Shown here piece after piece: positions 7,828-18,200 of a stretch of DNA of 64,000 nt. Source of the stretch: Nocardia vinacea (GTDB taxonomy: Bacteria > Actinomycetota > Actinomycetes > Mycobacteriales > Mycobacteriaceae). The translations under genes and the position numbers were made by a program. The notes under the pieces are model-generated. The model searched no databases. It saw only the letters and a program-made list of their open reading frames with translations, and had not been told where the DNA came from. Positions within the stretch are counted from its first letter, which is position 1; every line of letters starts with the position of its first letter. The stretch is taken from contig NZ_CP109149.1 of the NCBI RefSeq assembly GCF_035920345.1, positions 62,001 through 126,000 on the forward strand, written 5' to 3'.

Positions 7828-8930
7828 AAGAGCTCCTTGGGATTGAGGGGGATGTGGGTGCGCGCAGCCTCGTAGCAGGCGGCGACAAAGGCCATGTGAG
7901 CGAGGTTTTCGGCTGGATCGCTGAGGTTGGGTCGGGTGCCGTTGATGACGCGGTGGAAGTAGTCGATCTGGCAGGCCGCGGCCGAGGGCCAGGCTTGTTC
8001 ACGATGCAGTGACTCGATGACCTCGCCGCTGTTGGTTAGTCGGCGGATGCGGCCACGTTCCAGATGCACGACGCCGTCAGACCCGACGAGCCGGATTTCT
8101 TCGGTTTTCGGTCCGATGAACCGCGAGAGGAGCAACGAGCCGTAGAGGCCGCCTTCGTACGAAAAGTGAATGAGCGCAGTATCTTCGGCGTCGTACCGCC
8201 GGTCCGGTCGCGCACCGACCGACAGTTCGGCAGCGATGCTGTCGGGCAATCCGAAATACCACAGGAGCAGGTCGATGAGGTGGTAGCCCATGTCGATCAC
8301 GCAGCCGCCGCCCGCCTTGGCGGTCTGCCCGCGCCAGCCCTCGGACGGGTCATCGACATGCACGGTGTAGCGCGCGTCGATCAGAAACGGCGTGCCGATC
8401 TGATCAGCGAGCTGCGGGAAGCTCGTATAGATCGGATTGAATCGCCGTTGCAGCGTGACCATCAGCTTGATGCCGGATCGTTCGCACAACTCCGCCAGTT
8501 CGATGGCCTCGACCAGGTCGGTGGCGAAAGGCTTCTCCTTGAGCACGTGGACCTTATGCTCCGCCGCACACTCGATCACCGCCCGGCCAACATCGTGCGG
8601 GACACAGACCACGACGAGGTCGACGGCCTCAGCCTCAAACATTTCGCGGTAGTCGGTGAAGCCGGGCACCTGATGCAACGTTTGCTGCTCATGCACGATG
8701 TTCGCGTCCGCATCGCAGACGGCGACCAGCTCGACGTGATGTGACGCCACGAGCGCTGGAAGGTGATCGTTGATTGCTTGACGTCCGAGGCCCACTACAG
8801 CGGCGCGCAGTGTTGTGCTGCGGTCAGCGACACGGCGCGCTGTGCGCCACCCGGATTCAACGTCCGGGTGGACGATGCGCGACGCTGGTGCCGCACCGAT
8901 AGCGCCTCGGACCGATTCACATGGTCTCAT
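7824..8930 (-). CDS. Gfo/Idh/MocA-family NAD(P)-dependent oxidoreductase
   Basis: About 368 aa. The Rossmann fold begins late (LRAAVVGLGRQAINDH near residue 43), followed by VCVPHDVG, the EKPFA motif with the conserved Lys-Pro, and a C-terminal domain containing GGGCVIDMGYHLIDLLLW, which carries the Asp and His expected of the family. ATG 8930 is preceded by GGGGGA; a TTG at 8942 is in frame. The unusual ~40-residue N-terminal extension has no clear role, or the real start is further in. It is the first gene of the operon ending at 6127 and faces the XRE/kinase operon. Confidence 0.85.
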   Translation of the reverse strand: MRPCESVRGAIGAAPASRIVHPDVESGWRTARRVADRSTTLRAAVVGLGRQAINDHLPALVASHHVELVAVCDADANIVHEQQTLHQVPGFTDYREMFEAEAVDLVVVCVPHDVGRAVIECAAEHKVHVLKEKPFATDLVEAIELAELCERSGIKLMVTLQRRFNPIYTSFPQLADQIGTPFLIDARYTVHVDDPSEGWRGQTAKAGGGCVIDMGYHLIDLLLWYFGLPDSIAAELSVGARPDRRYDAEDTALIHFSYEGGLYGSLLLSRFIGPKTEEIRLVGSDGVVHLERGRIRRLTNSGEVIESLHREQAWPSAAACQIDYFHRVINGTRPNLSDPAENLAHMAFVAACYEAARTHIPLNPKELL

Positions 8931-9105
8931 TGGATCCCCCAACTGATCACGTTGTGCACGACGCCCCCGCCAGATCGGAGCCGTTGTTCAAGCCTCACGC
9001 ACGCGGCGCTTCAGAAAGAGGGCAAGTTACGGGGCAGATAATCTGCCCGACTCGGTGTCGGTGCCGCTCGATAGACTGAGCCGACCGATACCGGTAAGGG
9101 GACGC

Positions 9106-10413
9106 ATGCAACCGAACGTGCAACTCCAGCAGCGACGGGAGGCCACACCGTCGCGAGTGACTTCTGCTCAGGTAATGAGCCGCGCCGAGCTGGCCGAGGC
9201 CGTCAACGCCTACATTTGGCGCCAGCACGGTCAGCGGCGCGAACTCGATGCCCGCACTATCGCCCGCTATGAGCGCGGCACTGTCCGCTGGCCCAACGAG
9301 CTCTACCGGGAAGCCTTCCGCGCCGTCCTGCACGCCACCGATAGTGAGCTGGGCTTCATACCGAATCGTCGGCGACGCGAAGCGGCGCCACAGCCGGGCG
9401 GATTGCTCGCGATAAACCTGTTCAGCCCTTTCGATCCAGGCACCGGTCCTGCCCACTATTTCGGCCCGAACGCCGACGACAAGCCGATCCGCCGTGTCGG
9501 CACAACCGAAGTCATCGACGTCCAAATGGCCACGCGCACAATCGCTTCGGCGGAGAACCTCCGTGGCGGCGGCTCGATCAGCCTTGTCGCGGGCAGACAA
9601 CTTGGCCACTTCGTGCGCCTGCTCGATGCAAAGGCGTCGCCGGGCACTCGCCGGGCCATGCTCGAAGCGATCGGCAACTTCGGTAGCGTCGCTGGATATG
9701 CCTCCTTCGACATCGGCGATCACACGGCGGCTGAGCGCAGGTTCCGGCTGGCACTATGGTGCGCCGACGCAGCCGGATCGTGGGAGCTGCGCGCCAGCAC
9801 GCTCGCCGACATGGCACGCAAGATGGCCTATATCGGCAATCCTGATGGCGGATTGTCGCTCATCGAGCTGGCCCAAGTGCGATCCGACCGACTCTCCGCC
9901 ACAACCCGCGCCATGCTCAGCGCCCTACGCGCCCAATACTTGGCCGCTACGGCACGACCCGACGAAGCACTCTCCGAGGTGGCACGCGCCGACGAATACT
10001 TTGCCCAGCGCACCCCTGCCACGAACGCCCCGTGGCTGTGCTTCTACGACGAGGCGGAGCACCTCGGTAGCACCGGCAAGGCCCTGATCCCGATCGCACA
10101 AGCTCGACACCGAATCAAGTTGGCAGCACCCAGGATTCAGCGAGCTGTCGAACTTCAAGCTGCAGAATACCTGCGCTCCCAGACGTTCTCGCTCACGCGC
10201 TTGGCTACCCTGACGATGCAGCTCGGCGACCCGAAAGAAGCAGTAGTCCTTGGGATCCGTGCGGCTACGCAGGCCGGCCAGCTCGACTCGCATCGTATCC
10301 ACAACGAACTGCAGCGATTGGCTGCTGCTTCGTCACGTCACCGGCGAATGAAGGACGTCGTGGAACTGCGCGAAGTCATCACCCGCCGATCTGCAGCGAA
10401 AGCAGCGTTATGA
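9106..10413 (+). CDS. XRE-type regulator with helical-repeat C-terminus
   Basis: About 435 aa from ATG 9106, preceded by AAGGGGA. The N-terminal DNA-binding part carries SRAELAEAVNAYI and ARTIARYERGTVRWPNELY, a pattern very common in Streptomyces and Nocardia regulators that recognise a promoter next to their own gene. The C-terminal ~280 residues are TPR-like. The stop overlaps the kinase start by four bases. The sequence GATACCGGTA lies just upstream at 9087-9096. It probably regulates the divergent oxidoreductase-aminotransferase operon or its own operon. Confidence 0.8.
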   Translation: MQPNVQLQQRREATPSRVTSAQVMSRAELAEAVNAYIWRQHGQRRELDARTIARYERGTVRWPNELYREAFRAVLHATDSELGFIPNRRRREAAPQPGGLLAINLFSPFDPGTGPAHYFGPNADDKPIRRVGTTEVIDVQMATRTIASAENLRGGGSISLVAGRQLGHFVRLLDAKASPGTRRAMLEAIGNFGSVAGYASFDIGDHTAAERRFRLALWCADAAGSWELRASTLADMARKMAYIGNPDGGLSLIELAQVRSDRLSATTRAMLSALRAQYLAATARPDEALSEVARADEYFAQRTPATNAPWLCFYDEAEHLGSTGKALIPIAQARHRIKLAAPRIQRAVELQAAEYLRSQTFSLTRLATLTMQLGDPKEAVVLGIRAATQAGQLDSHRIHNELQRLAAASSRHRRMKDVVELREVITRRSAAKAAL

Positions 10414-11291
10414 CGGCAGCAACATCATCCGAGGAAATACTGGCGAAGGCCGCTCAGCGAGCCGACCTCGACCTGAATGAGCACGAGGTGATCCGCGAAG
10501 GATCCCACGCGATTTACCGGGTTGGTGACATCGTGGCCCGGATCGGGAGGCCCGGCAGCCTGAAGGCTGCCGAGCGGGAGTTGCGAGTGTCGCAGTGGCT
10601 CAACAGTTCTGGTATCCCGACAGTGGAGACGGTATCGGAACTGCCTCAGCCTATCGTTGTCGACGACCGACCCGTCACCTGGTGGCATCTCATCCCGAAC
10701 CATCGGCCGGCCACCCCTGCCGAGCTCGGCGCCATGCTCCGCGCACTCCACTCGTTGACACCGCCGACCGATCCCGACTTGCCGAAATACGACCCGTTCG
10801 GTGACCTTCGCGAACGATTGGCGACCGCGGGCACGGTAGACCTCGATGACCGAATGTGGCTGCTGACGCGCTACGACGAACTACGGCGGCAATATGACAC
10901 GCTGCCCGGTCCGCTACGGCTCTCGGTGATTCATGGTGATGCCTGGCAAGGCAATCTGCTCGTGCCGCAATCGGGTGTTGCGACTGTGCTGGATCTCGAC
11001 AAGGTATCGGTTGGCCGGCCGGAATGGGATCTCATTCAACTCGCTGTCGACTACACCGACTTCGCACGGATTCCCGAGACTGACTACCTGTCGTTCGTGA
11101 ACGCTTATGGCGGCCAGGACATCACAGGGTCATCGGACTTCAGACTCTTCGCCGATATCCAAGAGCTACGTTGGGTGGGGTTCTCGCTCGAGCGTGCTGC
11201 AGCGAATGCGGTTGCGGCGCAACAAGCAAAACATCGAATTGCTTGCTTGCGTGGGCACTTGCCGAAACCGTGGGAATGGAAGGCACTCTAA
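10410..11291 (+). CDS. APH-family small-molecule kinase (aminoglycoside phosphotransferase-like)
   Basis: 293 aa. The catalytic loop HGDAWQGNLL (near residue 175) has the Brenner-type Asp and Asn, followed by the metal-binding VLDLDKV, with GRPEWDLIQ downstream as in the APH/choline-kinase fold. The N-lobe shows IVARIG with spacing as expected. It overlaps the XRE gene by four bases. Such XRE+kinase pairs are frequent in actinomycetes and need not confer antibiotic resistance. Given the facing amino-sugar-type operon, phosphorylation of its product is a reasonable hypothesis. Confidence 0.8.
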   Translation: MTAATSSEEILAKAAQRADLDLNEHEVIREGSHAIYRVGDIVARIGRPGSLKAAERELRVSQWLNSSGIPTVETVSELPQPIVVDDRPVTWWHLIPNHRPATPAELGAMLRALHSLTPPTDPDLPKYDPFGDLRERLATAGTVDLDDRMWLLTRYDELRRQYDTLPGPLRLSVIHGDAWQGNLLVPQSGVATVLDLDKVSVGRPEWDLIQLAVDYTDFARIPETDYLSFVNAYGGQDITGSSDFRLFADIQELRWVGFSLERAAANAVAAQQAKHRIACLRGHLPKPWEWKAL

Positions 11292-11640
11292 GTAAGGCGG
11301 GCTTGTCGGTGCCGGAAACGAGTGGGAGGCCGCACATTTGATGCGATCCGGCCAACCCGGCGGGATCAGCCACTGGCTCCGGCACCGGATACCCCGGCGG
11401 CTGACAACACCGTCGGAGCGCTCGCCGCCGTGATCACTTATGCGTCGCTGTGTGCGGGCGCCGAGCGTGAGACAGGGGTGGATCACGGAGGCGCGGTTCT
11501 GCTGAGTCGGCTCTGCCGTGCCTACGACATCTCCGCGCCGGATTGCTGTCCGGCGCATCACGCTTGCCGGAGCACACAAGGTCACCGCATGCCGGGAACG
11601 CGCGGTCGCGTACTGGTGGTTCCGCGCCGCCTCCTCGGCC
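11292..11640. other. Intergenic stretch with no convincing gene
   Basis: Several short overlapping frames are open on both strands but none has a ribosome site plus recognisable content. A 30-codon frame at ATG 11340 has GGGAGG upstream and ends in a GTGA overlap with a second frame (from GTG 11431), a layout like nearby coupled genes. Neither protein looks like a known family. Confidence 0.3.
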
Positions 11641-11647
11641 TGCGCTG

Positions 11648-11836
11648 GTGGTGGGTGAGGGTGCCTGTGTGGCATGTCGGGAACTCACCGATACCGGTAT
11701 CGCTGTGGTCGGTACAGGTGAATGGCCGGTAGCGGTCCTGATGCGGCTCGGCTGGAGCTTCGAAGAAGCAACGGTCATGATCAGCGGCATCACCGGGTGT
11801 ATGGGCGTCGGACCACTGACAGATCGTCATCGTTAG
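11648..11836 (+). CDS. Possible small protein or remnant (doubtful)
   Basis: From GTG 11648 or 11651, about 62 codons read with a CVACRE dicysteine motif, GTGEWPVAVLMRLGWSFEEA and a short C-terminus. The amino-acid pattern looks more protein-like than the overlapping frames, but there is no ribosome site, and the 12-bp palindrome GATACCGGTATC (11690-11701) lies inside. It may be the 3' part of a decayed gene. Confidence 0.25.
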   Translation: MVGEGACVACRELTDTGIAVVGTGEWPVAVLMRLGWSFEEATVMISGITGCMGVGPLTDRHR

Positions 11837-11878
11837 CGTCCTGCCTTGCTGGTGGCGCCGGTGCTAGCGTCCCAAGCT

Positions 11879-12307
11879 ATGGCTGGCTCCGGGTATGTGC
11901 CGCATCTGAATTCGATCTCGATCAAGGGCGTCGTCGTCCGTGACGGCAAAGTTCTGCTGCTCAAGAACGAACGCGAGGAGTGGGAACTGCCGGGCGGTCG
12001 GATCGAACCGGAAGAAACCCCCGAGGAATGCGTGGCACGGGAGATCACCGAGGAGACACAGTGGCCGGTCAACACCGGCCCGATCCTCGACACCTGGATC
12101 TACTACATCAACGCAGCCGAACGACACGTCTTCATCGTCACCTACGGCTGCTATCCCGACACCGACGACGAACCCGTACTTTCCCACGAGCACAAGGAAG
12201 TCGGGCTGTTCCGGGATGACGAGATCGGCGGGCTGAACATGCCTGACGGGTATAAGCGGTCGATCATGGCGTGGTTCGCTCAACTGCGGGCAGCCGAAAG
12301 CGTCTAG
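11879..12307 (+). CDS. NUDIX hydrolase
   Basis: 142 aa from ATG 11879. The Nudix box is GRIEPEE, seven residues, then REITEETQW; Gln stands where the consensus has Gly, but all acidic metal ligands are present. No ribosome site precedes the ATG. Instead TAGCGT, an actinobacterial -10 box, sits 8 bases upstream, so the mRNA is probably leaderless. It stands alone, convergent with the secreted-protein gene at 12359. Substrate unknown; family members cleave nucleoside diphosphate derivatives. Confidence 0.8.
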   Translation: MAGSGYVPHLNSISIKGVVVRDGKVLLLKNEREEWELPGGRIEPEETPEECVAREITEETQWPVNTGPILDTWIYYINAAERHVFIVTYGCYPDTDDEPVLSHEHKEVGLFRDDEIGGLNMPDGYKRSIMAWFAQLRAAESV

Positions 12308-12358
12308 GTGCCCGTGGCGGGCGGGGACAAGCGGTGGCCTCCGCAGGGGCGAGAAGAA

Positions 12359-12826
12359 TCAACTGAGGGCAGACGAACCGGATGGCGGTTGCGGAGTATC
12401 ACCCAGCACTTTCACCTCCTGGGTCGGTGCAACCACCTGGTGTGGGTCGGTTTCGGTTGCTCCGCAGCCACCGCCAACGAGATACCGACCCGCTGCCAGG
12501 CTGTCACGCATGATCTGAATCGTCTGCCCCGCTTGTGCGTACCCGGCACCGCTGTGTTCGGCGAATTCGTGCACTGATCCGTCGATTCCGATCGTTGCCC
12601 AGCAGATTCCTGACTCGTTCGGATTGTGGATTGTTGCAGTTACCTCGTGCGGACCGGTCGCAGCGAAGCTGAGGTCCGGCACCTGGTAGCTACCCGATGC
12701 GGCGACGGACGGTGCGGCAGCGATCGGCAATGTCCAAGTGGCCATGATTGCCGCGAGCAGTATCGTGGGAGTCCTTGGCACGCAGATGATTCTGACAGGT
12801 TTGGTGGGAAGGTACTCAGCTTCCAT
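12359..12826 (-). CDS. Secreted hypothetical protein
   Basis: 155 aa from ATG 12826; the frame is open further upstream, but this start leaves a credible signal peptide. A basic N-region is followed by ILLAAIMATWTLPIAAA and cleavage near PSVAASG. The mature part is mainly beta-strand, with EVTATIHNPNESGICWATIG and a Gly-rich GGGCGATE segment bearing a pair of cysteines that could form a disulphide. It ends in a Pro/Ser tail. No family recognised. Likely exported to the cell envelope or medium. Confidence 0.65.
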   Translation of the reverse strand: MEAEYLPTKPVRIICVPRTPTILLAAIMATWTLPIAAAPSVAASGSYQVPDLSFAATGPHEVTATIHNPNESGICWATIGIDGSVHEFAEHSGAGYAQAGQTIQIMRDSLAAGRYLVGGGCGATETDPHQVVAPTQEVKVLGDTPQPPSGSSALS

Positions 12827-13054
12827 TCCGATCCGAGAACACACTCGGCCACCGCGGGGAAAGCCTGTCGACCAGACGACTGGCCGCTGAATCCGCCGAT
12901 CGATTTGTGGGATCCAGAATTGGCGGAGTGGGTGATCAGCGAGGATGAGTTCGAACGAGGATCGCCGCGTAATCCGTCGCGGTCGACTGGTGATCATCAG
13001 GCTCACGGGTGCGCTGACTCTCCCAGCACCGCAGCGCTACGTCGCGAATGGCGA

Positions 13055-14623
13055 TTATCGGGAGGTCGGTTCGGCGTGCTGGCCAGAGTCCATCGGTTGT
13101 GGCAAGTTGCCGATGAATCCGCCGCGTGCAATAAGCGCACGAGTGTCTTCGCCGGGTATCGGCGCCGAGAAGAGGAAACCTTGTCCGCGAAAACAGCCCA
13201 GCTCGGCCAGTATTCGGGCGGCTTCCGGTGTTTCGATTCCCGCGGCGGAGACTACTAGTCCGAAGCTTGCGGCCAGTCCGATGATGGCCCGCACCACCAT
13301 CGCGTCCTGATTGTCGGCCTCCAGTTGGAGCACAAACGAGTGGTGTATCTCGAGGTAGTCGACTGGTAACTGTCGCAGCATCGCTAGTGAGCCGTTGTAC
13401 GTTCCGAATCCACCGATGCCCACTTTGATTCCGAGCCGTTTCAGACCGCGGACGACAGCGACGGCTGACTCGAAGTCGGTGTCGGCGTCTTCGGCGAGTT
13501 CGATCGATACCGATGCGGCTTCGATACCGGTGCGGCGGATAACTGCATCGAGGGTGTCGACGAACTCCGGCTCCGCGAGCAGGAGAGGCGAGATGTTCAT
13601 CCGCAGCGTCATGTCTTGCGCAAGTCCCTGCGCCCGCCACCCGACGAACTCGGTGCAGGCGGTGCGAATGACCCACCAGCCGAGTTCGGGTGCGAGACCG
13701 GCCTTTTCGAAAGCGCGGAGAAAGGCCGACGGCAAGAGCAGTCCCCGATCGGGATGATTCCATCGCACCAGGGCCTCGACGGCCACTAGTGCTCCCGTGC
13801 GCAGATCGACTTCAGGCAGATAGTGAAGCACCAATTGCCCGGATCGGATGGCGTGACGCAGTTGCACCTCGAGTGAGGGACCGCCCGATCGGGATCGGTT
13901 GCGAATCAACCCGAGTTGGTCGAGCAGGGGGTTGAGGTCGGCCTGCGGTTGACGCAGGCCGGCCGCGATTAGTTCATGGCAGAGTTGCCGGTGCAGGGCG
14001 GGCAGCGTCAATAGTTCATGGCCGCCGGGCAGGCCTTCACGCAACAGGCGGATGAGACGGCCCGTGTAGGCGGGGTAGGTCTCGGCGTCGAGCTTTTTCG
14101 AGATCCCGTTGGGCGGTGCGGATGTCAGGATGGCCGTGCCTTCGGTGACAATCTCGTTCAGCAGGCCCTGGCCGTCTGCGGACTGGTTGACGCCGAGTGC
14201 GCGTCCGGAATAGCAACAGTCCAGGATCACGACCTTGGCGGCTGCGGGGCTGTCCACGTAGAGGTCGCGGAAGGCCTCGAATGGAACGCCACCGATTCCG
14301 GGGCGGTCTGGATGCGTGTCTGCCACCGCCAGATGCAGCTCGCCACGCCGGGGACCGAGCACTCCATGCCCGGCGAAGTAGATCAGCAGCAGATCGCGGG
14401 CCTGCGCCGCCGCCGCAGCGACCGCGTGGCCGATCGCCGATGGCGACGCGGTTTCTGGAAGAAGGGTGCAGTGGTCGGCAAGCAGCGATCCGTGTACCGG
14501 ATCGCTGAGCACATCACGCAGCTCGGCCGCGCCTGCATGTACACCCGGAAGATCCGGCAGATGCTCATAGCAGTCGATCCCGATAAGGACCGCATGCGAG
14601 GTCTGTTGATCCGGTAACCGCAT
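13055..14623 (-). CDS. Caspase-like protease fused to a degenerate EAL domain
   Basis: 522 aa in two parts. Residues ~8-235 are a caspase-like (peptidase C14/metacaspase-type) domain: LIGIDCYEHLPDL, the His dyad member in YFAGHG (H86) and the nucleophile in LDCCYSG (C137). Residues ~250-500 are an EAL fold with E283-A-L and N343 and E375 kept. However, the DDFGTG motif reads GGFGTY (404-409), the LKID lysine is Glu (425) and the AEGVE glutamate is Ala (461). Loss of these residues predicts no cyclic-di-GMP hydrolysis; the domain could instead bind a nucleotide or a partner. The gene lies 27 bases after an EACC1-like gene. Fusion of these two domains is unusual in my knowledge. Confidence 0.85.
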   Translation of the reverse strand: MRLPDQQTSHAVLIGIDCYEHLPDLPGVHAGAAELRDVLSDPVHGSLLADHCTLLPETASPSAIGHAVAAAAAQARDLLLIYFAGHGVLGPRRGELHLAVADTHPDRPGIGGVPFEAFRDLYVDSPAAAKVVILDCCYSGRALGVNQSADGQGLLNEIVTEGTAILTSAPPNGISKKLDAETYPAYTGRLIRLLREGLPGGHELLTLPALHRQLCHELIAAGLRQPQADLNPLLDQLGLIRNRSRSGGPSLEVQLRHAIRSGQLVLHYLPEVDLRTGALVAVEALVRWNHPDRGLLLPSAFLRAFEKAGLAPELGWWVIRTACTEFVGWRAQGLAQDMTLRMNISPLLLAEPEFVDTLDAVIRRTGIEAASVSIELAEDADTDFESAVAVVRGLKRLGIKVGIGGFGTYNGSLAMLRQLPVDYLEIHHSFVLQLEADNQDAMVVRAIIGLAASFGLVVSAAGIETPEAARILAELGCFRGQGFLFSAPIPGEDTRALIARGGFIGNLPQPMDSGQHAEPTSR

Positions 14624-14650
14624 CTCGGCATTCCCTTGCGCCGCTTCAGC

Positions 14651-15004
14651 TCACCCGTCGGCGTCCAGGACCGCTTGCAGCAAAGCTGCCACATCAGGCA
14701 CACGCTCAGCATCGACAATCACCGACCGCCCACTGAGGTTGCGAACCTCGATGTGGATGTCGGAATGCCGTGGCTGGGCGAACCAGGTCTTCAGCGATGT
14801 AGCCAGCACCGATAACACCCCGCCACCGCCGACCGCGACGGTGGCCAGCTCGACCAGCGAACCCATGTCGCCGGGATTGGGAACCGCATCGGTGACGGTG
14901 ATTTTTCCGCGCAGTTCTGGCTCTGCACGCAACCAGCGGATTAGTTCCCCGATGTGCCAACTGGGGTCGGCACCGATGATCGACAGTGTCAGTTCCGTGT
15001 CCAT
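14651..15004 (-). CDS. EACC1-like effector-associated protein
   Basis: 117 aa from ATG 15004, preceded by GGGGGCAG. An N-terminal alpha/beta part (LTLSIIGADPSWHIGELIRWL) leads into a Gly-rich hydrophobic stretch AVGGGGVLSVLATSL, then a KTWFAQPRHSDIHIEVR strand and a C-terminal helix DVAALLQAVL. This order matches the effector-associated constant component family (EACC1), known as a partner of caspase- or trypsin-like effectors in actinobacterial conflict systems. It is immediately upstream of the caspase-EAL gene, so they form a two-gene operon. The assignment is from pattern recognition only. Confidence 0.7.
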   Translation of the reverse strand: MDTELTLSIIGADPSWHIGELIRWLRAEPELRGKITVTDAVPNPGDMGSLVELATVAVGGGGVLSVLATSLKTWFAQPRHSDIHIEVRNLSGRSVIVDAERVPDVAALLQAVLDADG

Positions 15005-15206
15005 TGACTGCCCCCGCTTCGCCCGCGTGATCGCCGAGCCACTGTGGACGATACCGTGATCATCGAAGTCCCAGGCCCAGAGCCGATTTCGAACTTACCG
15101 GAACTCCGAACCTGGCAACATCCGTTCGGAAAATGACGTTGGGTTTATGAGCCTGTCGCTCGGCGATTCCCGGTGAAAGCGTCACACGGGTTCGTGCTGC
15201 GCTCAC

Positions 15207-18200
15207 TCACAGTCCGAAATCGTGCTCGTGCTGTGCCTGGCTGATGTCGACGGGATCGTCGAAGTAGTCGAAGCTTTCGTCGTCGGGCCCGCTGAGTTGT
15301 TGACGTAGTTGTTGTTCGATGTCGGCCTCGATGGGGTTCAGTTGGGTGCGTCGGTGTTGTTCGGATAACAACTGTTCGAGTTGCTGCTCGAAGTCGGCGA
15401 TGCGAGCGGCGTGTGCTTGTTCGGCCGGGTCGATCTCGGCTGGCTGCGAGGTGGTGGATGTGGAGGCAGGTTGACTGTCGGCGGTCAGGATTTGTTCCCA
15501 TTCCTCGGCGGGGCCAGCGATCTGTAGCGCTCGACGTTGGGCGTTGCGGGCGGTGGTGCGTGCGGAATCCCTGAGGTTGGTGCGGCGTTGTCGTTCGGTT
15601 TCGAGGCTGGCGATCTGGGTGTTCAAGGCGCGGAGTTGGCTACGACGGTAGACCGGTGTGTCTACGAGCGTGGTTCTGGCGCTGTCGATTTGGGTGGTGA
15701 CGGCGCGGACAGCGCGTTCGGCGTCTTCGAATTCGCGGATGCTGGTGCGGGCGTTGTGGATTGCTTGGCGCGCTTCTTGCTGATGGCGTCCCGCTTCCTC
15801 GTCATGAGGGTCGGGCTGGTTCACGTGGGGGTTGTAGATGAATGCGTCGGTGTCGGCGAGCGCGATGCACTGGTAGAGGTCGTTGATGCTCTGGTGGAGT
15901 TCGGTTTCGCTGAGCACTCCGAGTGCGTCGAGCGTTGGTGTGGTGACCGGTTCGGGGAGGGGATGAGCTGTGGTCCATGCGGTGATTCGTGCGCGGGCGA
16001 CGGGTCCGCTGGCGCGCCAGTCGCGTCGCAGTATGGCGCGGGCCGCCTCAGGTGGATGGATGGCGGCGATGTGGTCGCAGCGGGCTTGGATGTGGTCGGT
16101 GGGGTCGTGATCGGGGATGCCGGGTTCGTTGTTGTCGCGGCAGTCGCCGCAGAGTCCGTCGTCGCTGCGGCGCAACGAGATCGGCGTGATGTCGATGCGG
16201 GCGCGCTCGAGTCCGCAACAGACGCAGCTGAGGCCGTGGCTGTCGGGAACGGCGGCGAGGTCGTAGTCCAAGACGTAGCCATCGGGCTGTGATTCGGGGA
16301 TGACGTCGCGGTCGTAGTGGTGGGGAACTCCTTCGGGTAGTGGCTGATCGAAGGGGTTGTCGTCGACATTGGCGCGGGTATCGAGGTAGTCCTCGACCGC
16401 ATTTGCGGAGTCTTCATCGATCGGCTGCGGGATCATGTCGGATCGGCTCGACTCTGTGCGGGTGGGGTTATCGCGGGCGGCTTCGTGGCGCTGGTCGCGG
16501 CGATATCTGGGTGCCGCGGACTCGGTGGCTGGTTGGTATACGTGCGGATCGCTGCTCGGTGTGCAGGATTCGATGAGTGCGCGATGTTCGGGGAACTGGT
16601 CGGCGGCGTAGCGTAGCCGAGCGAGCGCAATGGGAAATGCATAGTGGTACAGGGTTTCTGCGACGCGTTCGATGATTGCGCGTTGTTCATCGGCGACGTT
16701 GTCGGTCAGTTCGCGGAACGCAGCAGCAGCGGTACGGATCTGGCCGGTCCGCAACAACTCTGCAATCTCGCCGATGTCGACCGGGATGCCCTCGGCCTCG
16801 AAATCACCACTGTGGGGGCGTGTTTCCGGACGGTCCCCAGTGGTGGTGTTGGACGGACGATCGGATCCGCCGACGACATGCGCTTGAGGTTCGGGTTCCC
16901 GGTCAGGTTGGTTGGCGGTGGGGTTGTGGTGTAGGAGTGCGTCGATGCGCCAGGCGAGTGCGCTGGCGAGCTGGTCCGGGCGCAGGGCGCGGGTGTTGTC
17001 GGGTTGGGCGGCTTGGAGGAGTTCGTGTGCGGTGGTGAGGAGTTCATAAGGTGTCCAGTCGGTGCCGGTCGCGCGGTCGATGGCGGCGACGATGCGCGGC
17101 CAAGCCGGATCGTGGATGATCCGGTCGCCGGTGTCGGTGCCGAGGATGTCGTGCAACTCGGTGGTCCACGGCGGGCGCAGATCGCGGTCGCCGGTGGCGT
17201 GGTCGAGCGCTGAGGGTTCGAGTTCCAGGCGTGACCACAATGCGGCGGCGGGCATTTCGTCGGGCAAGGGTCGGAGAGCAGCGGCGTCGCACAGACGGGT
17301 TTTGATGTCGATTCCGGCGCGGTCGGCGAGGTCGATTTTGTCGGCGAGGGTGGGCCAATAGGGGTCGGTGGTGATGCGCTCGTCGAGTTGTTTCACCACT
17401 GGCGACCATGTGGTGACGGGCCGATCGATGTCACCGATGGCGTCGATGACTTGGGCGTCGAGTAGTTGCTGATGTTCGCGTTCCAGGGTGGTGCGGCGGG
17501 CGGGTCCGGTGGGGCGTAGATCGCGGTCATCGACATGCAGGGAGGCTCGCCAGACCGCGAGGTCGGCGAGCAATTTCGGGTCGCTACCGATTAGGGTTCG
17601 TGCCCAGAACGGCGCTGTGGCCGCGGTCCAGTCTCGGGCTTCGGTGCGGATCGCGGTGGCGAGGTCGGCGACGATCCGCGCTCGCGCCGCGAGCTGCCCG
17701 GAATCGGTGTCCTCGTCCAGGCCGCGCGGCAGGCCCCGAGTCCAGGGCAGCGGCCCGACCCCGCACGAATGCGCACCGGAAGGGTCCAGGCGCCAATCCA
17801 ACACGGCGGCAACATCATCGGCAGTATCGAGCTCCCGGCCCGCCGCAGCAGTGTGCAAGGCGGGGATCGGATCAGCTCCTGTGAGCGCGATGCTCGCGAG
17901 GTGTTGCCGCAATATCGGGTAGGCGGGGCAGTCGGTGAGTCCAGCACGCAGCGCTTCAGCCGCGTCGTCGAGCGCGGCGAGTCCGTCTGCACCGAGGGCG
18001 TTTTCGGCGGCGACGCCGATCGCGTCGAGGTAGATATTGACCGCACGGCCGATGCGACGGAACGGATTCAGTGCGTCCCGCAGCTCGGTGTGCGCGGATT
18101 TCTGCGTGCCGTCTCGGCCGAAAATGCGCAACAGGACTTCGACCGCAGTGCGCGGAAACACCGCCGGCTCGCTGTAAAACGATGCCTCGCTACCGTCCAA

